Assembly: GCA_030427705.1 (NCBI GenBank)
Contig: JAUIBR010000021.1
Location: 46,761-110,760, forward strand
From: a bacterium
Lineage (GTDB): Bacteria > Myxococcota_A > Bradymonadia > Bradymonadales > Bradymonadaceae
DNA length: 64,000 bases
Direction of reading: 5' to 3'
Of the stretch, positions 8,777 through 17,465 are shown one piece after another (position 1 is the stretch's first letter; every line of letters starts with the position of its first letter). The position numbers were made by a program, and so were the translations under genes. Below the pieces are notes generated by a model. That model did no database searches and was not told the origin of the DNA. It saw nothing but the letters and a program-made list of their open reading frames with translations.

Positions 8777-9634
8777 ATGGAGATCAAAGACTGGAAATCA
8801 GGCGGGCGTGACGTGACGGTCGGCTCACACCGAGTGTTCGTCCATGATACCGGGCCAAGCGACAAACCAGCACTGGTCATGCTGCACGGCTACCCAACGT
8901 CATCGCATGACTTCCACCTGGTCCTCCCCGCACTGGCGGAACACTACCGGGTGGTTGTGCATGACCACATTGGCTTTGGGTTGTCGTCCAAGCCCAAGGA
9001 CTACTCGTACAGCATCATGGAACAGGCGGATGTCGCGCTGATGGTTTGGCGCGAGCTCGGCATCGAATCGGCCAGCATCGTGGCACATGACTACGGGACC
9101 AGCGTGGGTACCGAAATTCTGGCGCGCTGGACACTTGGCTTCCGACCGATTGAGCTGAAGACCATCGTGTTCTGCAACGGCAGCATGCATATCGAGCTCG
9201 CCAACCTGCGCATCATCCAACGCCTGTTGTTGAGCCGCTTTGGCGATATCACCGCCAAGTTCACAAACCGTCGCATCTTTGACCGAAACATGCGCAAGCT
9301 CTGGCATGATGACTCGAACCTGTCCGACAACGAACTCGCCATCATGTGGGAGCTTCTAAACCACGACGATGGCTTGGCGGTTTTCCCGCAAATCACCCAC
9401 TACTTGAGTGACCGCCGAAAATTCTGGAATCGTTGGATTGGCGCGCTGAAAGCCGGCGAGCTACCCACGGCGTTTGTGTGGGGAACGGAAGACCCTGTTG
9501 TTGGGGGAGATGTCGCGCAACTGCACCACGACGAGACGCCAAACAGTCAGCTGCGGCTGCTGGAGAACGTTGGGCACTACCCGATGATTGAAGCACCTGA
9601 CCGTTGGGTCGAGGCTGTGCTGGACGTACTTTAA
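8777..9634 (+). CDS. alpha/beta hydrolase of the epoxide hydrolase/haloalkane dehalogenase type
   Basis: A 285-residue cytoplasmic alpha/beta-fold hydrolase. The oxyanion region is LHGYPTSSHDFH (residues 36-47) and the nucleophile elbow is H104-D105-Y-G, so the nucleophile is aspartate instead of serine. The catalytic histidine is probably His267 in NVGHYPMIEAP. An Asp nucleophile is the mark of epoxide hydrolases, haloalkane dehalogenases and the MEST-like branch. The DFHLVLPALAEHYRVV and FGLSSKP segments resemble the latter. The substrate is unknown. It follows hairpin array 1 and stands alone. Confidence 0.85.
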   Translation: MEIKDWKSGGRDVTVGSHRVFVHDTGPSDKPALVMLHGYPTSSHDFHLVLPALAEHYRVVVHDHIGFGLSSKPKDYSYSIMEQADVALMVWRELGIESASIVAHDYGTSVGTEILARWTLGFRPIELKTIVFCNGSMHIELANLRIIQRLLLSRFGDITAKFTNRRIFDRNMRKLWHDDSNLSDNELAIMWELLNHDDGLAVFPQITHYLSDRRKFWNRWIGALKAGELPTAFVWGTEDPVVGGDVAQLHHDETPNSQLRLLENVGHYPMIEAPDRWVEAVLDVL

Positions 9635-9725
9635 ATTCTGCCAATATCGGGCGGGGTTGCGTTGCAAACCCAGTAACGATAGGGTTTAAGCAATCTAATT
9701 GGGCACATTTTTGGAGCGAAAATAT

Positions 9726-11531
9726 ATGAATCGCTGGATCGGTTTTACAATCTCAGCACTCTTGATCGGCCTTCCCGCTTGTGGCGGCAGCAGTGGCGAC
9801 GACGCCAACAGCCTGACCAACAACGGGAACAACGCCAACAACACACCTATCGAAGTCACCGAACGTGATGGCATTCCATCCGACGACTTCGCCGACCTCT
9901 TGCACTACTACTTCAGCACGCAGGAAGACGGACCTGGTTTGTACGCATACCGTCCAGCCAATCCGGACGACGCGCCGGTGTTGGTTGATGGAAATGTCCC
10001 GATGACCGGGCCGTTTTCCATCACGATGCCCATCGCCGAAAACGAAGGCGGAAGCTCATTCCATCTTCGCCCAAAGGGAATCTTCTACCAGTCGGCTGAT
10101 GCCTTCCCACCTGTGCAAGGCGAACTTCCGGCGGTCAAAGGCTACTTGCTGACGACTGACCCGTCGCAGCTCGATGGTGAGCCGCAACAAATCTCCAACT
10201 TCGACTACCCGGGCACGTTCCAGGGCACGGGCGCATACGTGGCGCACGGCGCGGACCTGTTCACGAGTTCGCTCTGGATTTCCGTGCTGAACACCCGCTT
10301 TGACATGGACATGACTGCAGACGAAGCACCTCTGGAGCTGCCCGAAGACGGGGCATTGATTGGAACCATGCTGGGTGACGGGACCAACTCGCACGACCAC
10401 TGGCTCTATATCGATGAAGATGGCTCGCTCAAGTTCTACGATACGGAGTTCATGACCAGCTCACCGGTCAACGACGAAGACAGCGGCATGCCCATCGTGA
10501 ACCTCCAAAAGGCGAGCATTTCTGCTGGTGCGTTCGTCAGCCACTTGGACACGCAAACCGCACTGGTCGTTCTGGTGGATGCAGACACTGAAGGCGGTCT
10601 GGGTAAACTCTATCGCGTCAATCGCCCAACCGCGGCGGGTGACGGTGTCGCAAAACTGCTCACCAACGCTGAAGGCGAGCCCATTGAGTTCTCGCTGGCA
10701 ACCGGCGGAATCCTTGGCGGAGGCCCTCCTGGCGAAGCCAACCGATGGAACGATTCGGAAGCGTTCTACTTTGTGGAAGGCGCGTCTATTCTGGATTCCG
10801 AACGACCAGCGCGACTTGTCCGCGTGACGCATGACGGTTGGTCGGCCTTGGAAATCGGCAGCGATATCCTCACCGCCTTTTTGCCGTCGGTTTTCGTGCG
10901 CGTGGATGGCGGGTTCTACTGGGCACCTGGGCTCAAGGGCGAGCTCATCTACCCCAACAACGACGACCCATCGAGCTGGGAGCGTCGTCCACTTGAGGAC
11001 ATGCCACAGTCGAACGAAACTCGAATCTACAGCAGCGCTGGCGACTGGATTTACTACCAAGACCCAGACGATGCAGCGATTGCTTACAATGTGACGTCCG
11101 GCGACGTGGTCTCGTTCCCTGAATCCACCTGGGTTGGCGCGTCGTTCATCAGCAATATCGGCGACGAAGTCACCGCAGAGCTCATCTCTCGGATGGAATT
11201 GGCGACCGTGCTTGTACACCTGAGCGGAAATCGCCTGGGCGCCGTTGAAGCGGCGAATCCACAGGACGGTGTTGTCATCCTTGGCGACCTACCAGCCACC
11301 ACTGAAGAGGTCGCCGTCAACGGCCCAGCTATCGGCCCCGCTCGCCTGCTTCGTGTGGAGCACGAGGACGGCGGCATGGAGGTCATCGCCATCGATACGC
11401 GCGAAGCTGGCAGCCTGCGACGCATCATGGAAGCTCCTGCGGTTGAGTGGAGTTACGACAACTTCATCGGCGAGACGCCAATTCCAATCGACGTCAGCCC
11501 CGGATGGACTGCGCCGCTGAAGATGTTCTGA
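9726..11531 (+). CDS. large secreted lipoprotein of unknown function
   Basis: A 601-residue lipoprotein. MNRWIGFTISALLIGLPAC gives lipobox Cys20. A short NSLTNNGNNANN linker follows. GGAG about 10 bases before ATG 9726 supports this start over an upstream in-frame ATG at 9699. The mature protein is rich in short beta strands with Trp/Tyr and Asp-Gly turns (for example WIYYQDPDDAAIAY), suggesting a beta-propeller or similar all-beta fold, but no blade motif is clean enough to name. It has no catalytic signature. It converges on the hydrolase/TetR operon, with stop codons 3 bases apart. Confidence 0.75.
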   Translation: MNRWIGFTISALLIGLPACGGSSGDDANSLTNNGNNANNTPIEVTERDGIPSDDFADLLHYYFSTQEDGPGLYAYRPANPDDAPVLVDGNVPMTGPFSITMPIAENEGGSSFHLRPKGIFYQSADAFPPVQGELPAVKGYLLTTDPSQLDGEPQQISNFDYPGTFQGTGAYVAHGADLFTSSLWISVLNTRFDMDMTADEAPLELPEDGALIGTMLGDGTNSHDHWLYIDEDGSLKFYDTEFMTSSPVNDEDSGMPIVNLQKASISAGAFVSHLDTQTALVVLVDADTEGGLGKLYRVNRPTAAGDGVAKLLTNAEGEPIEFSLATGGILGGGPPGEANRWNDSEAFYFVEGASILDSERPARLVRVTHDGWSALEIGSDILTAFLPSVFVRVDGGFYWAPGLKGELIYPNNDDPSSWERRPLEDMPQSNETRIYSSAGDWIYYQDPDDAAIAYNVTSGDVVSFPESTWVGASFISNIGDEVTAELISRMELATVLVHLSGNRLGAVEAANPQDGVVILGDLPATTEEVAVNGPAIGPARLLRVEHEDGGMEVIAIDTREAGSLRRIMEAPAVEWSYDNFIGETPIPIDVSPGWTAPLKMF

Positions 11532-11534
11532 GTC

Positions 11535-12410
11535 CTAGTTGAAGAACTGACCCAGGCGTCCCATCAAAGGCACCAACCGTTGTTCGTCGAACGGCGGCAT
11601 ATGCGCGCAACCATCCATCATCACCGTGTCCTCGATGTTCGAGAGTTCTGACTCCGCTCTTGCGAGAACTCGCTCGGCGGGGAAAACACGGTCATGTTCG
11701 TTCACGATTAACAGTTTCGGGGCGTCCCAGTTTTGTAGCGCTCCCTTTGGAAGCACTGCGGGAAAGCCACGGTCGGGATGCACGTGTTCCAAACTGTCGG
11801 CGAAGAACGATACGTAGTCTTCGTCCAAATCGGTGAATGTGCGTTCCAGAACCTTCTCTAGACGTGAGCGCGTTGGGCGAAGGTTGTACGCTAGACCATC
11901 CCAAATCAGGCCAAACATATCGGTCCAAGGCGGGGTGGTAAGACCTCCGGGCGCCCAAAGAGCAGCCCGAGAAACGCGTTCGGGAGCCACCTGCGCTAGC
12001 CTCAACACGACGTATCCACCAAGCGAGACTCCCAAGGCGTTGATGGTTTCCATCTCTAGTCCATCCAACACGTCAACGGCCCACCAACCATGCTCTTCTC
12101 CGCGCCAGTTCAACCGCCGATGGTCACTACGTCCGGGCTGGCCGACGGTGTCTGGGAAGTAGATGCGAAACTGCTCACAGAGCGCAGGAATCTGAGCAAG
12201 CGCCGCAGGGGCAGTGGACATCACACCATGAAAGCAGACGAGTTTGGTTGCGTTGGACGGTCCTGCGGTCATGACGTTGGTTTCGCCAAATCGAGTGGAG
12301 ACCATCTGATGGCCGACCTCGACGCCCTGCTCTGTCAGGCGTTCAAGGAAGTGTTCGTACCAAGCCGCCATCGCCCGCTCGCCGGCTTCGGATTTGTAGA
12401 TGCTTTTCAT
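11535..12410 (-). CDS. alpha/beta hydrolase coupled to a TetR regulator
   Basis: A 291-residue serine alpha/beta hydrolase. The oxyanion motif is FHGVMSTAP (residues 60-68), the nucleophile elbow is G-V-S129-L-G-G, and the histidine lies in CAHMPPF near the C-terminus. It has no signal peptide, so it is cytoplasmic. The ATG at 12410 overlaps the stop of the upstream tetR gene by 4 bases, so the two are translated together. The TetR protein therefore probably senses a molecule related to the substrate of this enzyme, for example an ester or lactone (inference). Confidence 0.85.
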   Translation of the reverse strand: MKSIYKSEAGERAMAAWYEHFLERLTEQGVEVGHQMVSTRFGETNVMTAGPSNATKLVCFHGVMSTAPAALAQIPALCEQFRIYFPDTVGQPGRSDHRRLNWRGEEHGWWAVDVLDGLEMETINALGVSLGGYVVLRLAQVAPERVSRAALWAPGGLTTPPWTDMFGLIWDGLAYNLRPTRSRLEKVLERTFTDLDEDYVSFFADSLEHVHPDRGFPAVLPKGALQNWDAPKLLIVNEHDRVFPAERVLARAESELSNIEDTVMMDGCAHMPPFDEQRLVPLMGRLGQFFN

Positions 12411-13009
12411 TTCGGACCTACCCCTTGTTGTAATTGGTTTGCAAGCAGGCTCATCTGCCTCAGCAGCACGTATTCATCTGTTGCGCCCAATTGCGTCATC
12501 AAAACAAAGTAATAATGGGAGAAGAAAGCCAGGGTGATGGCCTCGGGGTTTGATTCGGGATGCAGACCTCCACGTGCCTTCAGCTCACTGAGTCGTCGCA
12601 CCATCGCATCCCCCACGAGTTTCGCCTGGTTGGTGTAATCCTGAGCGCGAGGACCTTCTGCAAACAACGACTCGCGAAGCAAGACCTTCGATAGCGCTGG
12701 CCGAGCGCAGAAGTGGGCAAAGCTTGGTCGCGCAAAGTCCATGAAGAGACTCACAAGGTCCTGCGCATCTTTTCCAGCTTCCGAGATGAGTCGTTGAGTC
12801 AGCCCCTCCATATCGTCATGAAGGGTCTCCCGTAGCAGGGTCAACTTGTCCGGAAAGTAGTTAAACAACGTGCCGACAGCCACGCCTGCCTCGGATGCAA
12901 TGTCGCGCAGCTTGGCGCCTTCGAAGCCCTCATTCTCAAAGGCGTTTCGGGCTGCATCCAGTATCTCGACGCGTGCCTTCTGCTGCTTCTCTTCGCTCCA
13001 TCTAGCCAT
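12407..13009 (-). CDS. TetR-family transcriptional regulator
   Basis: A 200-residue repressor. The N-terminal helix-turn-helix is textbook (AARNAFENEGFEGAKLRDIASEAGVAVGTLFNYFPDKLTLL, about residues 19-57), followed by a variable ligand-binding helical domain. It forms a two-gene operon with the alpha/beta hydrolase downstream. A perfect 9+2+9 palindrome 11 bases upstream of its ATG (13021-13040) is the obvious operator, implying autorepression of the operon. Confidence 0.93.
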   Translation of the reverse strand: MARWSEEKQQKARVEILDAARNAFENEGFEGAKLRDIASEAGVAVGTLFNYFPDKLTLLRETLHDDMEGLTQRLISEAGKDAQDLVSLFMDFARPSFAHFCARPALSKVLLRESLFAEGPRAQDYTNQAKLVGDAMVRRLSELKARGGLHPESNPEAITLAFFSHYYFVLMTQLGATDEYVLLRQMSLLANQLQQGVGPK

Positions 13010-13020
13010 TCGAAACCCTA

Positions 13021-13040
13021 AATATGAACACGTTCATATT
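13021..13040. promoter_or_regulatory. predicted TetR operator
   Basis: AATATGAAC-AC-GTTCATATT is a perfect inverted repeat of 9 bases around a 2-base centre, placed 12-31 bases upstream of the tetR start codon at 13009. Size and position are as expected for an autoregulated TetR operator. Confidence 0.75.
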
Positions 13041-13099
13041 CTTTTCGCAGTGTTTGAAAGTCAAGCACTCCCAATGGTTCTTCTTGCGCGATCTGGGGT

Positions 13100-13558
13100 C
13101 TAAGTCACAGGAAGGTAGATTTCGGTCTTGAGTTCTTCCGTCGGCACAGTGGTTGGGTCATCTACGTAGACTTCCCAACCCGCGCCCGGCGCCCTGCCCG
13201 CCTCGCCTGCGTGTTTGTACACGCGCATCCACGACTGCCCCATCTTGTCGTATCCGCCAACGTGGACCAGCTTGAAGGCCTCACCTGCTGGGGTCGTTCC
13301 CATGGTAATCTCGCCGTCCACGTCGACCTCTCCGTCCACAAAGACGCCGGCGTGCGTGTCGGCGATGCCGGACTCCATGTCCATATGGCACCAAACAGCC
13401 ATCGGCATCGACGCGGGCGTGATGCCCATCTGCGCAACCCACTGCATGACAGCAGGAAACACTTCAGCGAAAAATTCTGGGAGGTTTTGCACGTTCACTT
13501 CGCGGCGGATTCCCACGTAATGACGGGCTGGTAGCTCAATCAGTTCGATATCAGACAT
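13100..13558 (-). CDS. GyrI-like/effector-binding (SOUL-type) domain protein
   Basis: A 152-residue stand-alone effector-binding domain (GyrI-like, PF06445 type). IELPARHYVGIRREVNV at the start is the family's first strand. WCHMDMESGIADTHAGVFV and EAFKLVHVGGYDKMGQSWMRVYKHA follow, in the order seen in the ligand-binding half of AraC/MerR-type regulators. Stand-alone members bind or sequester small molecules. It lies 18 bases downstream of a tetR gene on the same strand, so it is probably controlled by that repressor and may handle the same ligand. Confidence 0.85.
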   Translation of the reverse strand: MSDIELIELPARHYVGIRREVNVQNLPEFFAEVFPAVMQWVAQMGITPASMPMAVWCHMDMESGIADTHAGVFVDGEVDVDGEITMGTTPAGEAFKLVHVGGYDKMGQSWMRVYKHAGEAGRAPGAGWEVYVDDPTTVPTEELKTEIYLPVT

Positions 13559-13576
13559 GGCGGCCTCGTGTTGGAG

Positions 13577-14131
13577 TTATCCCACTGCAGATTCGATGAT
13601 TGGTTCTACCAGCTGATCTACCAAACGCCACAGTGCTTTATCGGTTGTTTTGTCCCAACGGCCCGACCAAATCTCGATGCAGATTCCGTGGGTTACCACG
13701 CTGGCTCGCCAGGCGAGCGCGTCACATTCTTTCGTGGTCAGCTCGTGGTATCGCTCCATGAATTCAAGTCCGTCAGAGAAGCTGGTTCGAAGGGAAGCCC
13801 AATCCGGCGGCTGTGCGTGAGGGTGAAGGAACAGCGCCTCGTAGAAGCGTGGGTGGTCGGCCGTAAATCGCGCGATTGCAAACGCCCCTTCTCGTATTGG
13901 GTCCTCGTCAACCACGTCGTTTATCGCGTTGAGCAATTGGTCGATGATCGCTCCAAGGATTGCATCGTTCAGCGCCTGCATGTTCTCAAATGCGCCCGAA
14001 ACTGGTGCGGTCGAGGCACCAAGTTCTTTGGCAACGGTTCGGGCGCTCACCCCCGCCAGACCTTCATTTCGCACGACCTGAAGGGCGGCATCGAGCACGA
14101 CTTCGACTGTGTATTTTGTCTTTGGTGGCAT
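13577..14131 (-). CDS. TetR-family transcriptional regulator
   Basis: A 184-residue protein. The helix-turn-helix part is TVEVVLDAALQVVRNEGLAGVSARTVAKELGAST (about residues 8-41), which is weaker in the recognition helix than the other two TetR proteins of the window. A helical effector domain follows. The first gene of an operon with the GyrI-like protein, and divergent from the gene at 14283. A 6+2+6 palindrome at 14174-14187 lies between the divergent genes and could control both. Confidence 0.88.
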   Translation of the reverse strand: MPPKTKYTVEVVLDAALQVVRNEGLAGVSARTVAKELGASTAPVSGAFENMQALNDAILGAIIDQLLNAINDVVDEDPIREGAFAIARFTADHPRFYEALFLHPHAQPPDWASLRTSFSDGLEFMERYHELTTKECDALAWRASVVTHGICIEIWSGRWDKTTDKALWRLVDQLVEPIIESAVG

Positions 14132-14173
14132 GGTTGAAACCTAACACGAGAGATCATGAATATCACGCGTTAT

Positions 14174-14187
14174 ATGACATGTGTCAT
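14174..14187. promoter_or_regulatory. predicted operator between divergent tetR and 14283 gene
   Basis: ATGACA-TG-TGTCAT is a perfect 6+2+6 inverted repeat, 43 bases upstream of the tetR ATG. Related half-sites (TGACAG near 14203, CTGTCA near 14223) lie on the side of the divergent gene, so the region may have two binding sites. Confidence 0.55.
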
Positions 14188-14235
14188 TTAATTCTTGAAA
14201 ACTGACAGCCGTTACATTACACCTGTCATGTATTC

Positions 14236-14268
14236 GGTTCTTGGTTCTTGGTTTTTGGTTCTTGGTTT
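14236..14268. repeat. GGTTCTTGG repeat (family C), copy 1
   Basis: The 16-base sequence GGTTCTTGGTTCTTGG at 14236-14251 is followed by TTTTTGGTTCTTGG, three near-identical 7-8 base steps. The identical 16-mer and its inverted copy occur at 50866 and 50931. It lies between the operator region and the ribosome binding site of the gene at 14283. Confidence 0.7.
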
Positions 14269-14282
14269 GATTAGGAGATGGG

Positions 14283-15296
14283 ATGAGCGCAGCATTTATT
14301 GAAGAGACACCAGTGGCACCGCAGCTTGATGCGGCTTTGAATACGCAACGTAAGGCGGCGATTGTTGGTGGTGGGGCGTTTGACCACGCCGGAAGAGTTC
14401 GCGTGGTGCAGATGGAAGACTTCGATATGCAGAAGACCATCTTTGGAGGTCTTGAAGGCTTCATTCCGCGCACTGTCATGCAGGACAAGCTGGCCAAGGA
14501 GCCGATTTGGTTCGACTCCGAAGCACAACGCATTGAGTCAGCCTATACGGATGCCACGGCACAAAGCCCCGCTCCGGAGGTTAATCCGGACCTTATCGAT
14601 TTCATGAATGAAGAGTGCGATTTCTCGATGGAGCATGCTGACGGCACGTTCCTTGAGCACCTGTTGTTCTGCCACGATTACGCCGCAGCACACTACGCGG
14701 ACTACTCACCAAACGTCGCCCTGCTGCATTCGATTCTGGGAACGGCAACAAACACGTTTGCGATGCCCGTCAACAAGTTCGATGCACTCAGCGAGCGGCT
14801 CACGGAGTTCGAAGCGCTGCAGATTGAGGCGTTCCCGTCGGTCTTGCGCTTGTTCTACGACCAGGGACTGCTGACCGAGCTCACACAGAACCTGCACCGG
14901 TTGGACGAGCTCCAAGAGCTTCACTGCTACCGCGTCTTGGACAACAAGCTCATCGTGTTGGACGCCGAGAACGTCTGGCACCAATTGAACTACCACCTGA
15001 TGCACTTCGTCGATTTCATGCCGTCGGCCAACTGGTGGCTTCGCCGCAACGACCCACTGTTGTTGATGTTCCAAGAGCTGTCGACGTTCCTGGACCAAGC
15101 TGGTCAGCGTCGTGCTCACGTCGACGTTGCCTTCCCGACCACACCCAAGCCGGTCATCGGCGAAGACCCAACGTTGGTTGGCCGACTCTCCGGCCTGTTG
15201 CCACGCTCGGTGACGATGAAGCTGGCCCGCAAGACAATCCGTGGTTACTCGGACCAGATCGGGCACAACCTCGATTACCGATTGGTTTGGCGCTAA
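14283..15296 (+). CDS. conserved hypothetical protein (DUF6817-like, HD-like helical core)
   Basis: A 337-residue soluble protein. AGGAG six bases before ATG 14283 sets the start. The central segment GTFLEHLLFCHDYAAAHYADYSPNVALLHSILGT has the H...HD...H pattern of small helical HD-like proteins annotated DUF6817 (my recognition from the motif, not searched). The role is unknown. It is divergent from a tetR/GyrI-like operon and shares the operator region, so it is a likely regulatory target. There is no signal peptide or membrane segment. Confidence 0.72.
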   Translation: MSAAFIEETPVAPQLDAALNTQRKAAIVGGGAFDHAGRVRVVQMEDFDMQKTIFGGLEGFIPRTVMQDKLAKEPIWFDSEAQRIESAYTDATAQSPAPEVNPDLIDFMNEECDFSMEHADGTFLEHLLFCHDYAAAHYADYSPNVALLHSILGTATNTFAMPVNKFDALSERLTEFEALQIEAFPSVLRLFYDQGLLTELTQNLHRLDELQELHCYRVLDNKLIVLDAENVWHQLNYHLMHFVDFMPSANWWLRRNDPLLLMFQELSTFLDQAGQRRAHVDVAFPTTPKPVIGEDPTLVGRLSGLLPRSVTMKLARKTIRGYSDQIGHNLDYRLVWR

Positions 15297-15306
15297 GGGT
15301 TTGTTT

Positions 15307-15345
15307 CGGGAGAGCGGGAGAGGTTGGGAGCGCGAGAGTTTTTCT
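15307..15345. repeat. CGGGAGAG repeat (family E), copy 1
   Basis: CGGGAGAGCGGGAGAG at 15307-15322, followed by a degenerate third step. A 15-of-16 match in the same orientation lies at 15985-16000. The two copies flank the gene at 15366-15917 as direct repeats. Confidence 0.55.
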
Positions 15346-15365
15346 CCAGATCTTGGACCACTTGG

Positions 15366-15917
15366 CTACGCTGGCTCTCGCCCTGACGCATCTCGCGCTG
15401 CGTTCATTCGCCTTTCGACTTCCGCGCTGCGGTCTGTTTCTTCAGCTCTTTGGGCAGCTCCATCGGATTTTTCTCGCTCCTCCCAAGCGGCTAGAGTTGG
15501 CTGATATGTGGACTTGTTGGTTTCAAAGTGAGGTTGAATTTCAGAGTCGGCAGCGCCTTCCCCAACTGCAACTCGTAGCTGGTCAAGGAGCACTTGGGCA
15601 TCTTCAGCAATTTTGGATTCCACGGTCTCGTTGCGCTCCAGATACGCTTGCCAGGTGTCTGCATCGATCGATTGCTGGGACAGCCACCATTCTTGTGTGG
15701 CGACATTAGCCGCCCATCGGCAATCCGAGGCAATCATCTTGTGGTACTTTGCAAAAACATCTGGCGTCGCGTCGTCCCTAGTGAAGGCGTCATTGGGTAA
15801 CTCCACGATCGTCTTGGCACCGAACAACTCCAGTTCGATCTTCGATTTCTCGGGGCCCTCTTCGAGCAGTGTACCTTTGCCACCTGCAAATCCCGACGTG
15901 TGTATCGTCACTTTCAT
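15366..15917 (-). CDS. hypothetical protein flanked by direct repeats
   Basis: A 183-residue soluble protein. GAGG five bases before ATG 15917 supports the start. The N-terminal half contains short strands (MKVTIHTSGFAGGKGTLL, KIELELFGAKTIVELP). The C-terminal third is a charged, Glu/Arg/Ala-rich tail that is probably disordered or coiled. It shows no recognised family. It is flanked on both sides by near-identical 16-base CGGGAGAG repeats, about 680 bases apart. Confidence 0.65.
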   Translation of the reverse strand: MKVTIHTSGFAGGKGTLLEEGPEKSKIELELFGAKTIVELPNDAFTRDDATPDVFAKYHKMIASDCRWAANVATQEWWLSQQSIDADTWQAYLERNETVESKIAEDAQVLLDQLRVAVGEGAADSEIQPHFETNKSTYQPTLAAWEEREKSDGAAQRAEETDRSAEVERRMNAARDASGREPA

Positions 15918-15984
15918 TCGAACCTCGTGATCGTCGGGACAAAAGTATCACAAATTCGAGGTTATCGCGGATCAGAGTTCTTTT

Positions 15985-16000
15985 CGGGGGAGCGGGAGAG
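15985..16000. repeat. CGGGAGAG repeat (family E), copy 2
   Basis: CGGGGGAGCGGGAGAG, one mismatch to the copy at 15307-15322 and in the same direction. It sits in the 180-base gap between the divergent genes at 15917 and 16098. Confidence 0.55.
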
Positions 16001-16097
16001 CCTGTTGCGCCACTCAGCAGATTCCGTGCATTTCTTTTGAGACCGTTGAAATCATTGGGGACTCCTATCAAGGTACTCGGCCGTATTGGAGTCGTCT

Positions 16098-17462
16098 GTG
16101 AAGCCAGCCAATGACCATCTAGGGGTAACTCGCCAGCTCTTCCGGCTGGCGTGGCCAATTGTGGGCATCAACGTACTGCAGGTGTTGGCGCTCGCCGTCG
16201 ACACGGCGATGATTGGGCGCACGGCAAACGCTGAAGACGCGCTTACGGGCATGGGTTACAGCGTTCAGCTGGTGTTCCTGTTGATGGTCGCGATGATCGG
16301 CCTGACCGTGGGAACGGTTGCCTTCATCTCCCGAGCACATGGCGCGGGAAACAACGACCGGGCCGAGCACGTACTGCACCAGTCGGTGCAGATGACCATC
16401 GTGTTGGGAATTGTCGTTGCGATTGTGGGTAACCTGGTCGCCGAGCCGCTCTTGCTCTTGTTGGGAGCTACGCAGACGACCCTGCCCTTTGCCCTGGCCT
16501 ACCTGAGACCGCTCTTGCTGGGCGCGGTGTTCAATTACCTGATGATTCTGTTCTCGGCCGCATTGCGCGGCGTCGGGAACACTCGGCTGGCGTTCTTCGT
16601 GTCGTTCTCGATGAACGTCATGAACTTGCTTTTCAACTATGGACTGATTCTAGGAAACCTCGGGATGCCAGCACTTGGGATACAAGGGGCGGCGATAGGC
16701 ACCGTGTTGTCTCAGTTCATTGCTTCTGGACTGATGGCCTTCGTCGTCTACAAGCGGGTCGAGCCTGGCTTGTACTTCACGCCCAAGCCCAAGCCGATCG
16801 ATAGGGAGCTGGTGCGCGACTTGATTCGCGTCGGCTGGCCAGCCGCAGCTGACATGTTGGTCCTGAACGCCGCATTCTTAGCCATCATCGGGATGCTCGG
16901 TCGGATCGACCAAGCAGCCGTGGCGGCACACAGTATCGGGCTGCGCGTGCAGGCGCTCGCTTTCGTGCCCGGCATGAGCATCAGCCAGGCCGTGGGTGCG
17001 CTCGTCGGCCAGTCGTTGGGTGCCAACGATATTCCTTCCGCTCGAAAGGCACTGCATTCGGGAATCGCGATGAACCTGGCGGTGATGTCGACGCTTGGAT
17101 TGATCCTGATCGTCCTCGCCGGTCCTATCGTCGCGGGTTTTGGAATCGAGGCTGGCAGCGACGTACGTTGGTTATCCGTCCAGTGGATGGAGCTGTTGGG
17201 CTATTCGATGCCCATCGTAGGCGTCTACATCGCGTTTACGGGGCTGCTGCAGGGCGCGGGCGTAACCATGGTCAGCCTGCGCATCAACTTCTTCAGCACG
17301 ATGGTCGTGCAGATTCCGGCCAGCTACTACCTGGGGTTTGTCGTCGGCCTGGACGCCTGGGGCGTATGGTTCGCGTTCCCCGCGGTCTTTATTCTGAAGG
17401 TGTTATGGGCGTTCGCCGAATACCGTCGCGGTGAATGGGCCCAGGTGGGCGCAACGGTCTGA
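16098..17462 (+). CDS. MATE-family multidrug/Na+ or H+ antiporter
   Basis: A 454-residue inner-membrane exporter of the MATE family (NorM/DinF type), with twelve predicted membrane segments in two homologous bundles. The first begins RLAWPIVGINVLQVLALAVDTAMIGR and the second RVGWPAAADMLVLNAAFLAIIGMLGR. Each bundle carries the family's AAxxIGxR/Qx and GxxxGQSLG-like motifs (VGALVGQSLGA). It extrudes cationic drugs or metabolites using an ion gradient. I choose GTG 16098 because GGAG lies 6 bases upstream. A TTG at 16086 gives four more residues. It converges with the beta-helix lipoprotein, 3 bases apart. Confidence 0.92.
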   Translation: MKPANDHLGVTRQLFRLAWPIVGINVLQVLALAVDTAMIGRTANAEDALTGMGYSVQLVFLLMVAMIGLTVGTVAFISRAHGAGNNDRAEHVLHQSVQMTIVLGIVVAIVGNLVAEPLLLLLGATQTTLPFALAYLRPLLLGAVFNYLMILFSAALRGVGNTRLAFFVSFSMNVMNLLFNYGLILGNLGMPALGIQGAAIGTVLSQFIASGLMAFVVYKRVEPGLYFTPKPKPIDRELVRDLIRVGWPAAADMLVLNAAFLAIIGMLGRIDQAAVAAHSIGLRVQALAFVPGMSISQAVGALVGQSLGANDIPSARKALHSGIAMNLAVMSTLGLILIVLAGPIVAGFGIEAGSDVRWLSVQWMELLGYSMPIVGVYIAFTGLLQGAGVTMVSLRINFFSTMVVQIPASYYLGFVVGLDAWGVWFAFPAVFILKVLWAFAEYRRGEWAQVGATV

Positions 17463-17465
17463 GAC

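Noticed and set aside
10461..11219. 252-codon open frame on the minus strand
   Set aside because: It is fully antisense to the lipoprotein at 9726-11531 and lacks family motifs.
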